From Vicugna pacos (taxonomy: Eukaryota; Chordata; Mammalia; Artiodactyla; Camelidae): a DNA stretch of 64,000 bases. Below the pieces are notes generated by a model, which was not told the DNA's origin, made no database searches, and saw only the letters and a list, made by a program, of their open reading frames with translations. The position numbers were made by a program, and so were the translations under genes. Where the stretch lies: the NCBI RefSeq assembly GCF_048564905.1, contig NC_133009.1, positions 3,303,001-3,367,000 of the forward strand, read 5' to 3'. Shown here piece after piece: positions 46,835 through 58,140 of this stretch (position 1 is its first letter; each line of letters starts with the position of its first letter).

Positions 46835-47310
46835 TAATTTGTCCAATATTCACTCTGCAAATGTGTGCTGAGCACCTGCTCTGTGCCTGGTGCTGTTCTA
46901 GGACTGGGTACCTGGCAGTAAGCAAAGGAGATGAATAGCTCAGCCCTCGTGGAACTTAGTCCAGTGGCAGATGGCAACTGCTGTGGGGAAAAATAAATCA
47001 GGAAAATGGAATGCGGAATGATGGCGGTCAGGAGGGGGTTGCAATTTTAAGTAGGATGTCAGGGAAGATGTCACCAAAGGAGGTGGAGGGGTGAGCTTGC
47101 AGATGTCTGGGGAAGGGGTAGTCCAGGCAGGAGGAACAGCACATGCACAGGCCTGAGCTGGAAGCGTCGCTCCTGGGGCAGCAGGGAGGCCATTGTGGCT
47201 GGAGCAGAGAGAGAAAGAGGAAGGGCAGAGGAGGTGCTTGAGCGAGGTAATGGGATTGGGTAGACCAAATGTATGAGGGCTGAGCCCTGGGGTTGCCTGC
47301 ATTTAGAAAG
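46835..47310 (+). repeat. Ancient mammalian interspersed repeat, 5' half (family not named)
   Basis: It runs in order through 'gctgagcacctgctctgtgc', 'ctggtgctgttctaggactg', 'agctcagccctcgtggaact', 'cagggaagatgtcaccaaag', 'caggaggaacagcacatgca' and 'ggccattgtggctggagcag'. These are the blocks of a very common old mammalian repeat whose second half is seen at 52950-53480. I know the pattern but am not certain of its library name. Confidence 0.6.
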
Positions 47311-49984
47311 CAGAGGTGTGAAGGGGGACCCAGCAAAAGAGACCAGGAAGGGTTACACAGTGAGGCAGGAGAAAATCCAGGCAAGGTGGGATGCCAAAAG
47401 CCCTGGGGAGGATGTATTTTGAGGGAATGGGGGGAGGCAGGCTGGCTGTGTTGACGGTTGACTGATGCTGCAGGCCATGCAGGAGGAGGATGAAGAAGAA
47501 CCTAATGGAGCCATGGGAGCTGTTGATGACCCTGACTGGAGAGGTGACAGTCCAGAGGTGGGAGGTGAAGATCAGGAGATGAATTGGAGACAGGAGGATG
47601 ATTCAGGTCCTCCATGTATTACAGGAGTCCCTGTAAAGAGGAGAGGAATGTGGTTTGAGGGGAAGCGAGGTCAAAACAGGAGCATAAACAATATGTCATG
47701 GGTTGATGGAAGTGGTTCAGGGCAGAGGGGCCGGTTGCTGGAGCAATGGCCTTGAGTAGGTGAGAGGACTTGGCCTTGACTGGGGTCCCATGGACAGGCG
47801 TGTGGTGCTGGCCTGATGTGTGCTTCCTGCCTCCCCCACTGTGTGGACTCTGTGACCTCCATCAAGGCATCCCTTGATGTTTCCTCCAGGTAGAATGGGC
47901 TCTTACAAGAGGAGGGTCCCAGAAAGCCATGAAGCTTCACCCCAGAGGAATGCTCTGTGAGTAGCAGAATTTCTGTTCCCAGAGCAGCTATGGGGAGAAT
48001 TTTGGAAGGAGGGGCCCTCCCAGCACCTCTGACCTCCCTGTGGTGACAACTGAGCTCTCAGGATGTCAGGCAGATGGAGAAGTGGCCTCAGTCTGGGCCC
48101 TGCACTCCCGGCTCCTGCTGCTGGAAAGGATTGAGCCTAACCACGCTTGGATGTCCACATCTGGAGGGGCAGAGTGTGGAAAACACTTGTACCGTCTAGA
48201 TGCATTCATTAAACTTTCCTCATTCCCTGAAGTTCCCAGGAAGAATCCAGACACCTGCAGGATGCTGGGACCTGCCTGTGTGCTGCTGGCTGAGAAGGGA
48301 CTTTTCAGTCCTGCTCCTGCCAACCGTCCCACCCCCACCCCAAACACAGCTGGGGTCCAGACTCTGAGGAGGGGGCAGCTGTGAGCAACTCTAAGCAAGG
48401 CTGGGGTTAGATGTGTGCATATAACACACTTAAAATAAATACACTTTCTATTGACACAGCTTTATGGGAAATCTTTCTGCTAAAGCACTTTTGCTTGCTT
48501 TTATTTAATCTGATGACTATTTTAAATGGAAGCCAAAGACAAACCAAAGCAAACAAAAAAAACCTCAGAGAATGTCCCCGGCTGCCTGTCTGCTGTGGTG
48601 TTTTGATGTTTCTGGGAGAGAAAATTGTTAAGAATCTTGGAAACCTTGAGAAAATTGAGGGAGTGGAGAAGAATGTTGCTTTTCAGTGGGTGAGGTCATC
48701 TTTTAGGATCTGAGAGATGACAGTTGACACTCTGGAAGAAAATACCTCATGATGCTTGTGCAGTTGTGTTCTCCCCTGCCCCTCTCCCAGCAACAACTAG
48801 GAAGAAAAATTGGTGGATGGGTGGATGGATGGATGAGAGAGAAAGAAGCTTCCTTTTTTTCTTTTCTAGATGAGTAACCAAGAGAATGTATATTCTTAGT
48901 TTCCTAACATGTTTGGGATGCTGATTTTAAAATTACCCACACATTTCAAGAGTACCTGCTCTCCAATGAATTCCAAGTCCCCAAAGGCACATCCTGAAAG
49001 CTGTCCTCACTCTGTCCTTGGGAAGAGGGGCATAATATAGCCCTATTCTGCAGGAGAAGAGATGGAGACAGAGATGAGAAATGGCCAAATCCCCAGTGCC
49101 CACCCCTTCCCCACCTACTTTTGGTTCCCTGCTGGGTACTGTCTGTGACTAACAGGCTGTTAAGAGGTTAATATATTTTTCCCCCATGGAGTGAGAGTTA
49201 GGACTCTAAATCTCATTGACCTTTAACCTTTGGTGGAAGAGATTGGGATGTTACGAGTGGGGAAGTTTGGCACTTCTGCTGTTAGTGGATGGTCTTGTGG
49301 ATCATCAGCAAGCTTTAAAGTGGGGTTCACAGCTCTGGCTGCGCCCTGGAATTGTTCCGGAGCTTGAACAGACCCCACCCCAGAATTGAGTGGAATGGGG
49401 AGGGGCCTGGGCATTGGCACTCTCTTCAGTCCCTGTGTGACTCTGATGTGTGTCTGTCCTCCTTCCCCGCACCTCTATGACCAGCTACCTTGAGCCTCAC
49501 TCCCTTGGAAGGATAGAACGTAGGGCCATTGTATTCCAATAAATTCTTATGAGTAGGTCGATTGAAGAGCCAGTGAGGGTGAAGATAACTTCCTGTTATC
49601 TTTTTGATAACTTTTTGATGCTGTCAGGCACTTGAAAGGCCTGGCTTTTCTCTCATGCAAAGACCTTACAAAGAGAGATGCCACCATGCAGATATGTAAG
49701 ACGGGCTAAGAATTCAGATTGACGTCATGTCTCTTTCTCACAATGTTTTTCCTTCTCTTTCTCTTCACGTTTTCCCTTACATTCTGCCTTCCCTGTTCAC
49801 TGTTTCCTCATCCCCCTTTTATTCCATTCCCTCATTTTCTGCTGCCCTTTGAATTCTTGTTCCCTGCCATCTTCACTCATAGGAGGAAGCGCTCAATGGT
49901 GGACCTCCCATGAAAAGCTTAACAGAAGAAGTGAGTGTAAGGGGAATTGTGGGGTGGTTGAACATGGTGACTCATTTTATTTTT
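47311..49984. other. Intronic DNA, no exon seen
   Basis: The part at 47420-47690 may continue the old repeat above. A short GGAT run lies at 48810-48836 and a pyrimidine-rich run at 49725-49860. An open frame at 48411-48713 is not recognisable. No splice-bounded coding exon fits CTIF here. Confidence 0.4.
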
Positions 49985-50650
49985 CTCTTTATTTAAAAAA
50001 TTATTTATTTTTAATTACACAAGTACTATATGTATATATTCCCACGGTACGTAAGAATTCAAATACTAATTAGCTATTGCCTTATTTTGCTGTTACCCAA
50101 CCTCCCGTTGGAATGGTGAGTTAACTTCCTCACCTTTTTAATGCTTTTACCAACACACACACACATCTATAACATGACCTACAGAAATAAAGTATTTCAA
50201 AATCATATGTCATGGCTGGTGAATATGCTGTTCAATAACTCACCTTTTTCACCTAGCTGTATGCCCTAGGGATTCCTCCAGGCTTGTACATCTCTATGTT
50301 CCATTTAATGGCTGCACAGTAGCCCATAGAATGAATGTCCCACAGTTAAACCATTCACCTATTGATGGGCATTCAGATTACTTCCAAATTTCCCCCTGGA
50401 AATACAGGATAGTTCAGTGAATACTTCTGAACATACCTCTTCCTGCACATTTCAAAGTGTTTCTTTAAGTGGATGCTGAGAAATAGAATCAGTTTTAATA
50501 GCTATTGCCAAATTGCTCTCTAAAAGGACTGTTGCATTATTCCCAGGATCACCAGTGTATTGGGACAAACGGTCTCTTGTCACTTTAATTTGCATTTCTT
50601 TGATTTTTAATGAGGTCGAGCACTTTTTAATCCGATTACCAGTCATTTTT
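49985..50650 (-). mobile_element. Old L1M LINE fragment
   Basis: Antisense ORF2 3' region: 'aatggctgcacagtagccca', 'taaaccattcacctattgat', 'gggcattcagattacttcca', 'gctattgccaaattgctctc' and 'tttaatttgcatttctttga'. These are the marks of older L1M copies rather than of the young L1 next to it. Many frame breaks. Confidence 0.8.
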
Positions 50651-50814
50651 TTTAAAGTAGGTTAAATTTTTATTTTACTTTTGAAGCAACAGTTGGGAAG
50701 ACAGAGACCATCAGAAAACAGAGAAAGAAGTCCACCATAATTTTATGATAAAAACTAGGGTAATTTTTATGTATGATTTTCACCTTATATACTTTTTAAG
50801 AGGTGAACTTCTAG

Positions 50815-52544
50815 CATACAGGTAACCTTTATTTTTATTTATTTATTTATTTATTTTTAATTGAAGTACAGTCAGTTACAATGTGTCAGTTTCTGGTGTA
50901 CAGCACAATATCCTAGTCATGCGTGTACATACATATATTCATTTTCATATTTTCTTCATTAAAGGTTATTACAAGATATTGAACATAATTCCCTGTGCTA
51001 TGCAGAAAAAACTTTTTTTAAAATCTATTCTTGTATATAGTAGCTAACATTTATAAATCTCAAACTCCCATGTTTATCCCTCCTTCCCTTTCCCCGTAAC
51101 CATAAGATTGTTAACTATGTCTGCAAATCTGTTTCTGTTTTGTAGATGAGTTCATAATGTCCTTTTTTTTTTTTTTTAAGATTCAACATATGAGTGATAT
51201 TATATGGTATTTTTCTTTCTCTTTCTGGCTTACTTCACTTACAGTGATGATCTGTAGGTCCATTCATGTTGCTGCAGATGGCATTATTTTTATTCTTTTT
51301 TATGGCTGAGTAGTATTCCATTGTATAAATATACCACAACTTCTTTATCCAGTCATCTGTCAATGGACATTTAGGTTGCTTCCATGTCTTGGCTATTGTA
51401 TATAGTGCTGCTATGAACATTGAGGGTGCATGTATCCTTTAGAATTAGAGTTCCCTCCAGATATATGCCAGGAGTGGGACTGCTGGATTATATGAGGAAT
51501 CTCCATACTGTTTTCTATAATGGCTGCACCAAACTACAGTCCCACCAGCAGTGTAGGAGGGTTCCCTTTCCTCCACACCCTCTCCAGCATTTATCATTTG
51601 TGAGCTTCTGAATGATGGCCATTCTGACTGGTGTGTGAGGTGATACCTCACTGTAGTTTTGATTTGCATTTCTCTGATAATTAGTGATACTGAGCATTTT
51701 CTCATGTGCCTATTGGCTATTTGTATGTCTTTCTATTGCCTGGGTAGACTGCCCTAGGAGAACATTGCTAAGATTTATGTCAGAGACTGTTTTGTCTATG
51801 TTTTCTTCTAGGAGATTTATTCTGTCTTGTCTTATATTTAAATCTTAAATCCATTTTGAGTTTATTTTTGTGTATGGAGTGAGAGAGTAGTCTAACTTCA
51901 TTGATTTACATGCTGCTATCCAGTTTTCCCACCACCACTTGCTGAAGAGACTGTCTTTTCTCCATTGCATATTCTTGCCTCCTTTGTCGAAGATTAATTG
52001 ACCATAGGTTTGTGGATTTATTTCTGGACTTTCTATTCTGTTCCACTGATCCATGTATCTGTTTTTATGCCAATACCATGCTGTTTTAATTCCTGTAGCT
52101 CTGTAGTATTGTCTGAAGTCTGGGAGGGCTATTCCTCCAGTTTTGTTCCTTTTCTTCAGTATTGCTTTGGCAATCCTGGGTCTTTTGTGATTCTATATAA
52201 ATTTTAGGATTGTTTGTTTTAGTTCTTTAAAAAATGTCCTGGAAAATTTGATAGGGACTGCATTAAATCTGTAGATTGCCTTGGACAATATGGCCATTTA
52301 ATGATATTGATTCTTCCAATCCAAGAGCATGGGATATCTTTCCATTTCTTTAGGTCATCTTTAGTTTCCTTAATCAATGTTTTGTAGTTGTCCATCTATA
52401 AATCTTTCATCATCTTGGTCAGATTTATTCCTAAGTATTTTATTGTTTTGGATGCAATTTTAAAAGGGATTATTTCTTTACCTTCTTTTCCTGCTAATTC
52501 ATTGTTAGTATAAATAAATGCAACTGATTTTTCATACAGGTAAC
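50815..52544 (-). mobile_element. Young L1 LINE, 5' truncated, with 12-bp target duplication
   Basis: The element (about 50827-52532) is flanked by CATACAGGTAAC at 50815-50826 and again at 52533-52544, a clean target-site duplication. The plus strand begins with a (TTTA)n tail complement, then an antisense 3' UTR ('aattgaagtacagtcagtta', 'ttccctgtgctatgcagaaa') and ORF2 DNA to about 52530. On the minus strand the ORF2 end is readable (TPMFIAALYTIAKTWKQPKC region; [20 protein letters not shown]). It lacks about 30 bases near 51495 and a larger piece near 51735-51745 relative to a normal L1. Subfamily probably lineage-specific. Confidence 0.92.
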
Positions 52545-52699
52545 TTTTAGCTTGCTTGCTTACTTAGCATGATCTCCTGGACATTGTTTGGTGGTTTGGC
52601 ATAAAGTATAATTGTTTAAAACTGCCAGTTACTGTTGGCTAAATAGTGAAATACAATTAAAGCTAATGGTGATTAATTCAGGCTCTGTTCCAGGCTCAG
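52545..52699. other. Intronic DNA, nothing recognised
   Basis: Short AT-rich spacer to the right of the L1; perhaps old L1 remains. Confidence 0.4.
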
Positions 52700-53560
52700 G
52701 ATTAAAGTCATGAACAAAATGGACCATAATCCCTGTCCACCCAGCCCGTACTTTTGGATGGGGAAGGACAGATGACTGATGAAGAAGCAAATAGAATATT
52801 GCAAGGTGATACACAAGTGAATGAGGCTGGAAGGGGCGGGTCACTGGGCTGTCTGGAAGGCTTACTTAGTCTTCTTGAGCAAAAGAAGGTGAAAGTGAGA
52901 CCACTTAGGAAGCAGCCTTCCAGCCAGAGGGCATGCTGAGGACACTGCTCTGGTGTGGGAATGTGCCCCTTTTGAAGACCAGTGTTGGGCCAATCTGGTT
53001 GGGAGCAAAGTGAGGAAGAGGGAGTGTCATGGCCTCATCAGCGAGATGCTGGAGGGTTTTGAGCAGAGGAGGGACATGGTATAACTCTTTAAATAGGACT
53101 CTTTAAATAGGACTCTGGGTGCTGTGGGGAGAATGGCTAAGGTGAGGAGCGGGGGGAGAGGGGGAAGAAAGGGAGCAGGGAGACCAGGAAATCCTTGGTT
53201 GATCCAGGAGAGAGGAGATGGTGGCTTGGAGCTGTGTGGCACCATGGAGGTGGGTAAGCAGCGGTCAGATTCTCCTACTTTAAGGCACAGATGACATGAT
53301 TTTGTAATGAATGACCTTGACAATTGCCTGAGCCTGTAGAAGGACACATTTTCCAGAAGTGAGATATGGAAGACCCTGGGAGAGCTGCTTTGGAGAGGAG
53401 AGCTTAAGAATTCAGTTTTTGAACATGAAAGATTTAAGATAGTCTTGGATATCTCAGTGGAGATGTTGATCAAGCAGTTAGATGTACAAAGAGTTCAGAG
53501 GAGGAGGATGACATTTGTAAAAAGCATATGGGTGGAATTTTAAGCCCAAGGTTTTGGGAT
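52700..53560 (+). repeat. Ancient mammalian interspersed repeat, long copy (family not named)
   Basis: 'caggctcaggattaaagtca', 'tgctggagggttttgagcag', 'aggagggacatggtataact', 'gactctgggtgctgtgggga', 'gagaatggctaaggtgagga', 'gagagaggagatggtggctt' and 'atctcagtggagatgttgat' then 'caagcagttagatgtacaaa' follow in order the same old repeat seen at 46835. Together the two copies cover most of the pattern. A 14-base tandem duplication is embedded at 53085-53112. Confidence 0.6.
53085..53112 (+). repeat. 14-bp perfect tandem duplication
   Basis: CTCTTTAAATAGGA occurs twice in direct succession. The copies are identical, so the slip is recent compared with the old repeat around it. Confidence 0.95.
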
Positions 53561-53639
53561 CTTAGGGAAGAGGGTCAAAGATTGAGCTGTAAGAAGTTGG
53601 GGCCACGGGGAGGAACTACCAGAGGAGGCTGAGATGTGT

Positions 53640-53800
53640 CCATGTTAACTCATTTACTTTACATAACAATGCTGTGAAGAAGATGCTGCTTTTTTCCCAG
53701 CTTACATGGGAGGAGACTGAGGCACAGAGCTGTTGAATAAGCTGCCGAAGGTCACACAGTGAGTATGTGGTCAGTCTGCGGTTTGAAGCAGGTGCCATAC
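53640..53800 (-). repeat. MIR SINE
   Basis: 'catgggaggagactgaggca', 'cagagctgttgaataagctg', 'ccgaaggtcacacagtgagt' and 'ggtcagtctgcggtttgaag' are reverse-strand MIR in order. Confidence 0.8.
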
Positions 53801-53809
53801 ACAGCCTCT

Positions 53810-53968
53810 CTGCTATTGGCAGTTTCTGTAATTATTACAGGTGGGGAAAACTGAGTCTTAGGGATGAAATGACTTGCCCAAGGTGACAGAGCAGGAATAT
53901 GAACTCAGATTCGTTGCTTCAAGAACTCAGGCTCCTAGTCACTGTGCCACCTGCCTCCTCAGAGGGAA
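53810..53968 (-). repeat. MIR SINE, second in tandem
   Basis: 'acaggtggggaaaactgagt', 'gggatgaaatgacttgccca', 'aggtgacagagcaggaatat' and 'gaactcagattcgttgcttc'. Same orientation as the MIR just left of it, from which it is separated by about ten bases. Confidence 0.8.
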
Positions 53969-54411
53969 AGTTTTGTTTTTTTTTAAGGATAGGAGCAAAA
54001 AGCCTTTCTCCCTCTCTCAGATCTCAGCCTTGGGCAGTCCCCTCCCCCTTACTCACAAGGTTTTCCTGGAGTTTCACTGCAGATGGAGAGAGGGAGCCAC
54101 CAGCCAGTCTCCGCCCCCATCTCCCCTCTTCTCCTCTCCTGATCGGTTAGCGCTGTGCCAGGACAGAGGAAGCAGTCGAACGTGCTCCTGACTTTGAGAA
54201 GCTCTGGTCTCTAGGGTGTCCCATGCCTGGCTCTGTGAGGCTGGGAGGAAGTGCCATCCCCTCTCAGGTGCCTCACCGGGAAAAGAGTGCACTGGGTGAG
54301 AGCAGCGGTTCCCATGGGACCTTCAAATTGCCCCTGGTGGTCCTGGCACTCCCTTGATTAAGAAGCCTTAGATAGGGTGACTTTTTTTTTTTCCCCAATG
54401 GTCTCTTCTTT
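53969..54411. other. Intronic single-copy DNA
   Basis: GC-rich single-copy DNA with a poly(T) run near 54381-54391. Nothing recognised. Confidence 0.4.
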
Positions 54412-54465
54412 ATGATTTTTTTTAATTGAAGTATAGTTGATTTACAATGTTGTATTAGTTAAGAC
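54412..54465 (-). mobile_element. Very short L1 3' end
   Basis: A T-run followed by 'aattgaagtatagttgattt' and 'acaatgttgtattagtt' is the antisense of the last 45 bases of a ruminant/camel-type L1 3' UTR. It is 5' truncated to almost nothing. Confidence 0.65.
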
Positions 54466-54469
54466 GACT

Positions 54470-55440
54470 TTTTAAATACTTCTTCACTTTGAAATGATTG
54501 CAGATGTACAGAATAATTACAATAATAAGACAAAGAATTCCTGCATATCCTTTTCCAGATTCTCCAACTGCTTATATTTTACCACATTTGCATTGTGTCC
54601 TTTCTCTCCATAGAAAAATAGATCAGCCAATCAGTAGATTCTATATATAGAGAGAGATTGCTCCTTTATCCCTTAATACTTCAGTGTGTGTTTCCAAAGA
54701 ACACGGACATTGTTTTACATAATCACAGCACAGGAAATAAACATTGTACAACACTATAGTTTATAGATCTTACATTTCACCAGTTTTCCCAATGATGGCC
54801 TTTCTAGCCAAAAAATTGAAAAAAATTAAATGTAGATTTACCATGTGACCCAGCAATTCTGCTTCTGGGTATATACCCAAAAGAATTGAGAGTAAGGACT
54901 TGACCAGCTACCTGTACAACATGTTCTCAGCAGCATTATTCAGGTTAGCCAAAAGGTGGAAATGACCTGAATGTCCATCAGTGGGTTACTGGATAAGGAA
55001 AATGTGGTCCATACATACAATGGAATATTATTGAGGCTTAAAAAAAAGGAAATCCTGTCACATGCTACGACATGGGTGAACCTTGAGGATTTTATGCTAC
55101 GAAAATAAACCAGACAGAAAAGAACAAATACTATATGATCCCACCTCAGTGAGGCATGGAGAATAGTCAGATTCATAGAGAATGAAAGTAGGATGGTGGT
55201 TACCAGGAGCCAGAGGGATGGTGAGTTATTGTTTGATGGGGACAGTTTCAGTTTGGGAAGATGAGAAAGTGCTGGAAATGGATGGTGATGAATGTACTTA
55301 ATGCTGCTGAATTGTACACTTAAAAATGGTTAAAATGGCAAATTATGTTATGTATATCTTACCACAATAAAAAAAAGTCTAGATCAGCATCTAATCCAAG
55401 ATCATACATTACATTTAGCATCCAACATTTTTATTGGCTC
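54470..55440 (-). mobile_element. Old L1M 3' end split by a later L1
   Basis: The left piece (54470-54800: 'ttgcagatgtacagaataat', 'aactgcttatattttaccac', 'ccttaatacttcagtgtgtg') and the right piece (55380-55440: 'atctaatccaagatcataca', 'ttacatttagcatccaacat') are consecutive parts of one old L1M-type 3' end, interrupted by the sense L1 at 54800-55378. Confidence 0.65.
54800..55378 (+). mobile_element. L1 LINE ORF2/3' end nested in the older L1M
   Basis: Sense L1: 'accatgtgacccagcaattc', 'gggtatatacccaaaagaat', 'gtccatcagtgggttactgg', 'gtccatacatacaatggaat', 'acatgggtgaaccttgagga' and an A-rich end 'taccacaataaaaaaaagtc'. 5' truncated at about 579 bases, with frame breaks, close in age to the copy at 42.1 kb. 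Confidence 0.85.
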
Positions 55441-55469
55441 TTTGAATTAATATCTATTTATTCCCTTTG

Positions 55470-55615
55470 CTCATTCTGCCACTTTTTGACTGTGAAACCC
55501 TGGGTCAGTTACTTAACCATGCTATGCCTCAACTTCTGTATTTGCAAAGTGAGTAATAAATGGGCCTAGGGATCTACAAGGAATAAATGTTAATGTATGT
55601 AACAGGCTTAGAACA
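55470..55615 (+). repeat. MIR SINE
   Basis: 'gaaaccctgggtcagttact', 'taaccatgctatgcctcaac', 'ttctgtatttgcaaagtgag' and 'taacaggcttagaacaatcc' are plus-strand MIR. Confidence 0.7.
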
Positions 55616-55649
55616 ATCCCTAGGTTTAAATGAAATCTTTATATTTTCA

Positions 55650-56060
55650 GGCAATGAATCCTTTGTTATATGTGTTGCAAGTAGCCTCTCACTTGCCTTT
55701 AATTGCGTTTGTGATTTCTTTGGTCACACAAAAGTTTTAGACTTTCATGGAGTTTAAAACTTGTATCTTAGATTTTAATCAACTGGAATGTGTTGTCCGT
55801 GGTAGTGGGAGACAGACACTAGGGTAATTTTTTCCTCACTGGCTCGTGGATTGTCTCAGTCCATGTGTTTATTGATGATCTCTCCTTTCCCCTGATTTGA
55901 AACACTGTCCTTATCATATATTAAATTCCCATTTGCACATCCTGTCTGTCTGTGGATACAGTTTTATCGGTTGATCTTTGTCTCATTGTCCTGTGCTGAC
56001 TCAGCATGCTGATTTTGCTCTGCGTGGTACACTTTGATGTCTGAAAGGGCAAACCCCAGG
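55650..56060 (-). mobile_element. Old L1M LINE ORF2 fragment
   Basis: 'agtagcctctcacttgcctt', 'cacacaaaagttttagactt', 'tcatggagtttaaaacttgt' and 'cgtggattgtctcagtccat' are antisense L1 words in order. Very degraded. Confidence 0.6.
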
Positions 56061-56239
56061 GGACTTCAGACACCACTGAAAGGGGTAGGGGGAGGTTCAA
56101 CTTTAGCACCTTCAGCACCCCACTCCCCAGGCTTTTCCCACTTCACTCCTCTTCCCTCAACCTTCAGTGACTTCCCCTGTCCTCCACAAAGTCTGCTCCC
56201 AAGATACTGTCCATCCTGGGATGCAAGTGACTGATAACA
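56061..56239. other. Intronic single-copy DNA
   Basis: Nothing recognised. Confidence 0.4.
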
Positions 56240-56500
56240 GACTATACTTCTTTTTAGTGTGAAATATTTTAAATGTTCCGATAAAAGTAGAAAATAATAA
56301 AATGAGCATCTAGTTTGATTACAGAATAAACATCTGTACTCCTGTGTTTATTAATCTTTAACCCTGTGCCATCTTTGTTTCAGCTTTTTAAAATAAGAAA
56401 TAAATTATAGCAGTTATGGTGGAGACTCAAAGCTACTCTCGTGAATTCCATGTTCATCATTCCCATGTGTACAGATTTCCCACTTTCCCCGCCTCTTTGT
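56240..56500 (-). mobile_element. Old L1M-type 3' fragment
   Basis: 'aagtagaaaataataaaatg', 'agcatctagtttgattacag' and 'attccatgttcatcattccc' resemble the 3' end of old L1M/HAL1-like elements. Weak. Confidence 0.35.
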
Positions 56501-57244
56501 GTTCAATGACCTTTTCAGGAGGGGCCATCTTATGCACAGAGGACTTGTTTAGAGAATTTTCCAGGCAGTAGCTCAGAAAAGGCAAAGGTGAGGCAGGAGG
56601 TGGTGGCTGCAGCTGAAGAAGAAAGAAGGCAGCTTTGGCAGCAGGATCCCAGCAGCGGGGCAGGAGCTTTGAACAGGGAAGGGAAGGCTCCCAGGGGCTT
56701 TTAGGGCCAGGGAAGAAACACTCTTCCCAGTGGAGGTGATTCAGGCAGCAGCAGGGAGAGGATATGACTGGGGATTGGAGGTGAGAAGCCCACAGACCCA
56801 GTGGGTACAGATTCCTGGGAGAAGTGCTGCTTAATTCCTCCCCCAGGGGTCAGGAAAGCTGTGCACAGCGGGACCACAGCCCCTCCTCCAACAACTTTGC
56901 CTGCGGCCATGTCTGTATCTAGTCCTGTCTGGGTCTCAGGTGGATTTCTGCAGACTTTACCATCTCATTTGCTTTCCTACACATGCATCTGCCCTCTGCT
57001 CTCTGTCCCATGCTCCACTTCCATCTCTGCCTCCACCACCAGTGGAAATGCTGCCCAAGGCATAAGAAGATGAGGCAGAAATGCCGTGGCTTCTCCCTTC
57101 TTCCTGTCTCCCATTGGCCCAACCATGCTGGAAACCAGCTGAGTCTGCAGGGTTCAGCCCCTCTGCGATGCAGAGCAGAGGTGGGCAAGAAGTGTATCTG
57201 AGGGCTGACTCTCGTGGGACTGGTACCTTGCCTTTGCCAGTTCT
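56501..57244. other. Intronic DNA, no exon seen
   Basis: GC-rich. Overlapping open frames at 56.8-57.3 kb have no recognisable product. No CTIF-like coding block. Confidence 0.4.
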
Positions 57245-57545
57245 TTGAAGCTGAGCTGTGCTGTCCAGTATGGCAGCCAGTAGCCACATGTGGCACCTGA
57301 GCACTTGAAATTAACATATGCTCTACATGGATTTCAAAAATCTAGTATGGAGAGAAGTATGTATAATAGCTCATTGATCATTTGTATATTAATTACCTAT
57401 AGAGATAAATATATTGAGATAAATGTAATATATTATTAAATTTAATTTTACCTTTTCTTTTTTCCTTATTTAAATCTAGCTACTGGATCATTTAAAATTA
57501 CGTCTGTGGCTCCTATTTGTTGGCTAGTGCTGCTTAAGGGTGTAC
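57245..57545 (+). mobile_element. hAT-type non-autonomous element
   Basis: 'gagctgtgctgtccagtatg', 'gcagccagtagccacatgtg', 'gcacctgagcacttgaaatt' and an AT-rich middle lead to an end 'tttgttggctagtgctgc', an imperfect inverse of the start. Best copy of the family also seen at 23860 and 34510. Confidence 0.7.
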
Positions 57546-57899
57546 TTGTACCAGCCTAGATCATTGGTATTGTAACAAAATGCCTTTCCTATACAAAGGT
57601 CATGCCCTTGACACACAGCCTGGAGGGTATGTCTAGCCAAGGTGTTACAAATCTGGGACTGTGATGGCCTCGAGCCATCCACACTCACTGACATTTCTGA
57701 CCAAGTGTGTCAAACAGGAAGGTTGGGCTCCTCTGCTTTTTAGGAATCATACAGGGTGTAGGTCAAGGTCAATGTTCAACATTAGCCAGAGAGCCTAGCT
57801 AACGTTTAATACGATGCTAAAGGCCCTACCGTACGTCTAGATAGCACATTGCAGGGGAAGAGCAGTACTGTTACTACTACTTTCTGTATAGATTTTTTG
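57546..57899. other. Intronic single-copy DNA
   Basis: Nothing recognised. Confidence 0.4.
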
Positions 57900-58003
57900 T
57901 GGTTCACCAAGGTCCTTCATTTCACCCTTGCAGAGTTGCACAGCCTTACTGTCCCCATTTTATAGAGGACGAAATGAAGCCTGAGAGAGCACGTGGATTT
58001 TTA
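57900..58003 (-). repeat. MIR SINE fragment
   Basis: 'ttactgtccccattttatag' followed by 'aggacgaaatgaagcctgag' and 'agagcacgtgg' is the reverse-strand MIR core. It is cut off where the MER5-like copy begins. Confidence 0.65.
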
Positions 58004-58004
58004 G

Positions 58005-58140
58005 TGGCTCTTACACTTCTGATGTATCACTTGAGGGGCTTGTCAAAATGGAGAATACAGACTCTGCCGTCAGAGAGTAATTCAGTGGGTGGAGGGTGGG
58101 GCCCAGGGACCACTGTCACGCAGGTGGTTGTGAGACTGTA
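58005..58140 (+). mobile_element. MER5-like hAT MITE
   Basis: 'tggctcttacacttctgatg', 'tatcacttgaggggcttgtc', 'aaaatggagaatacagactc' and 'gtaattcagtgggtggaggg' are MER5A blocks in order on the plus strand. Confidence 0.7.
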
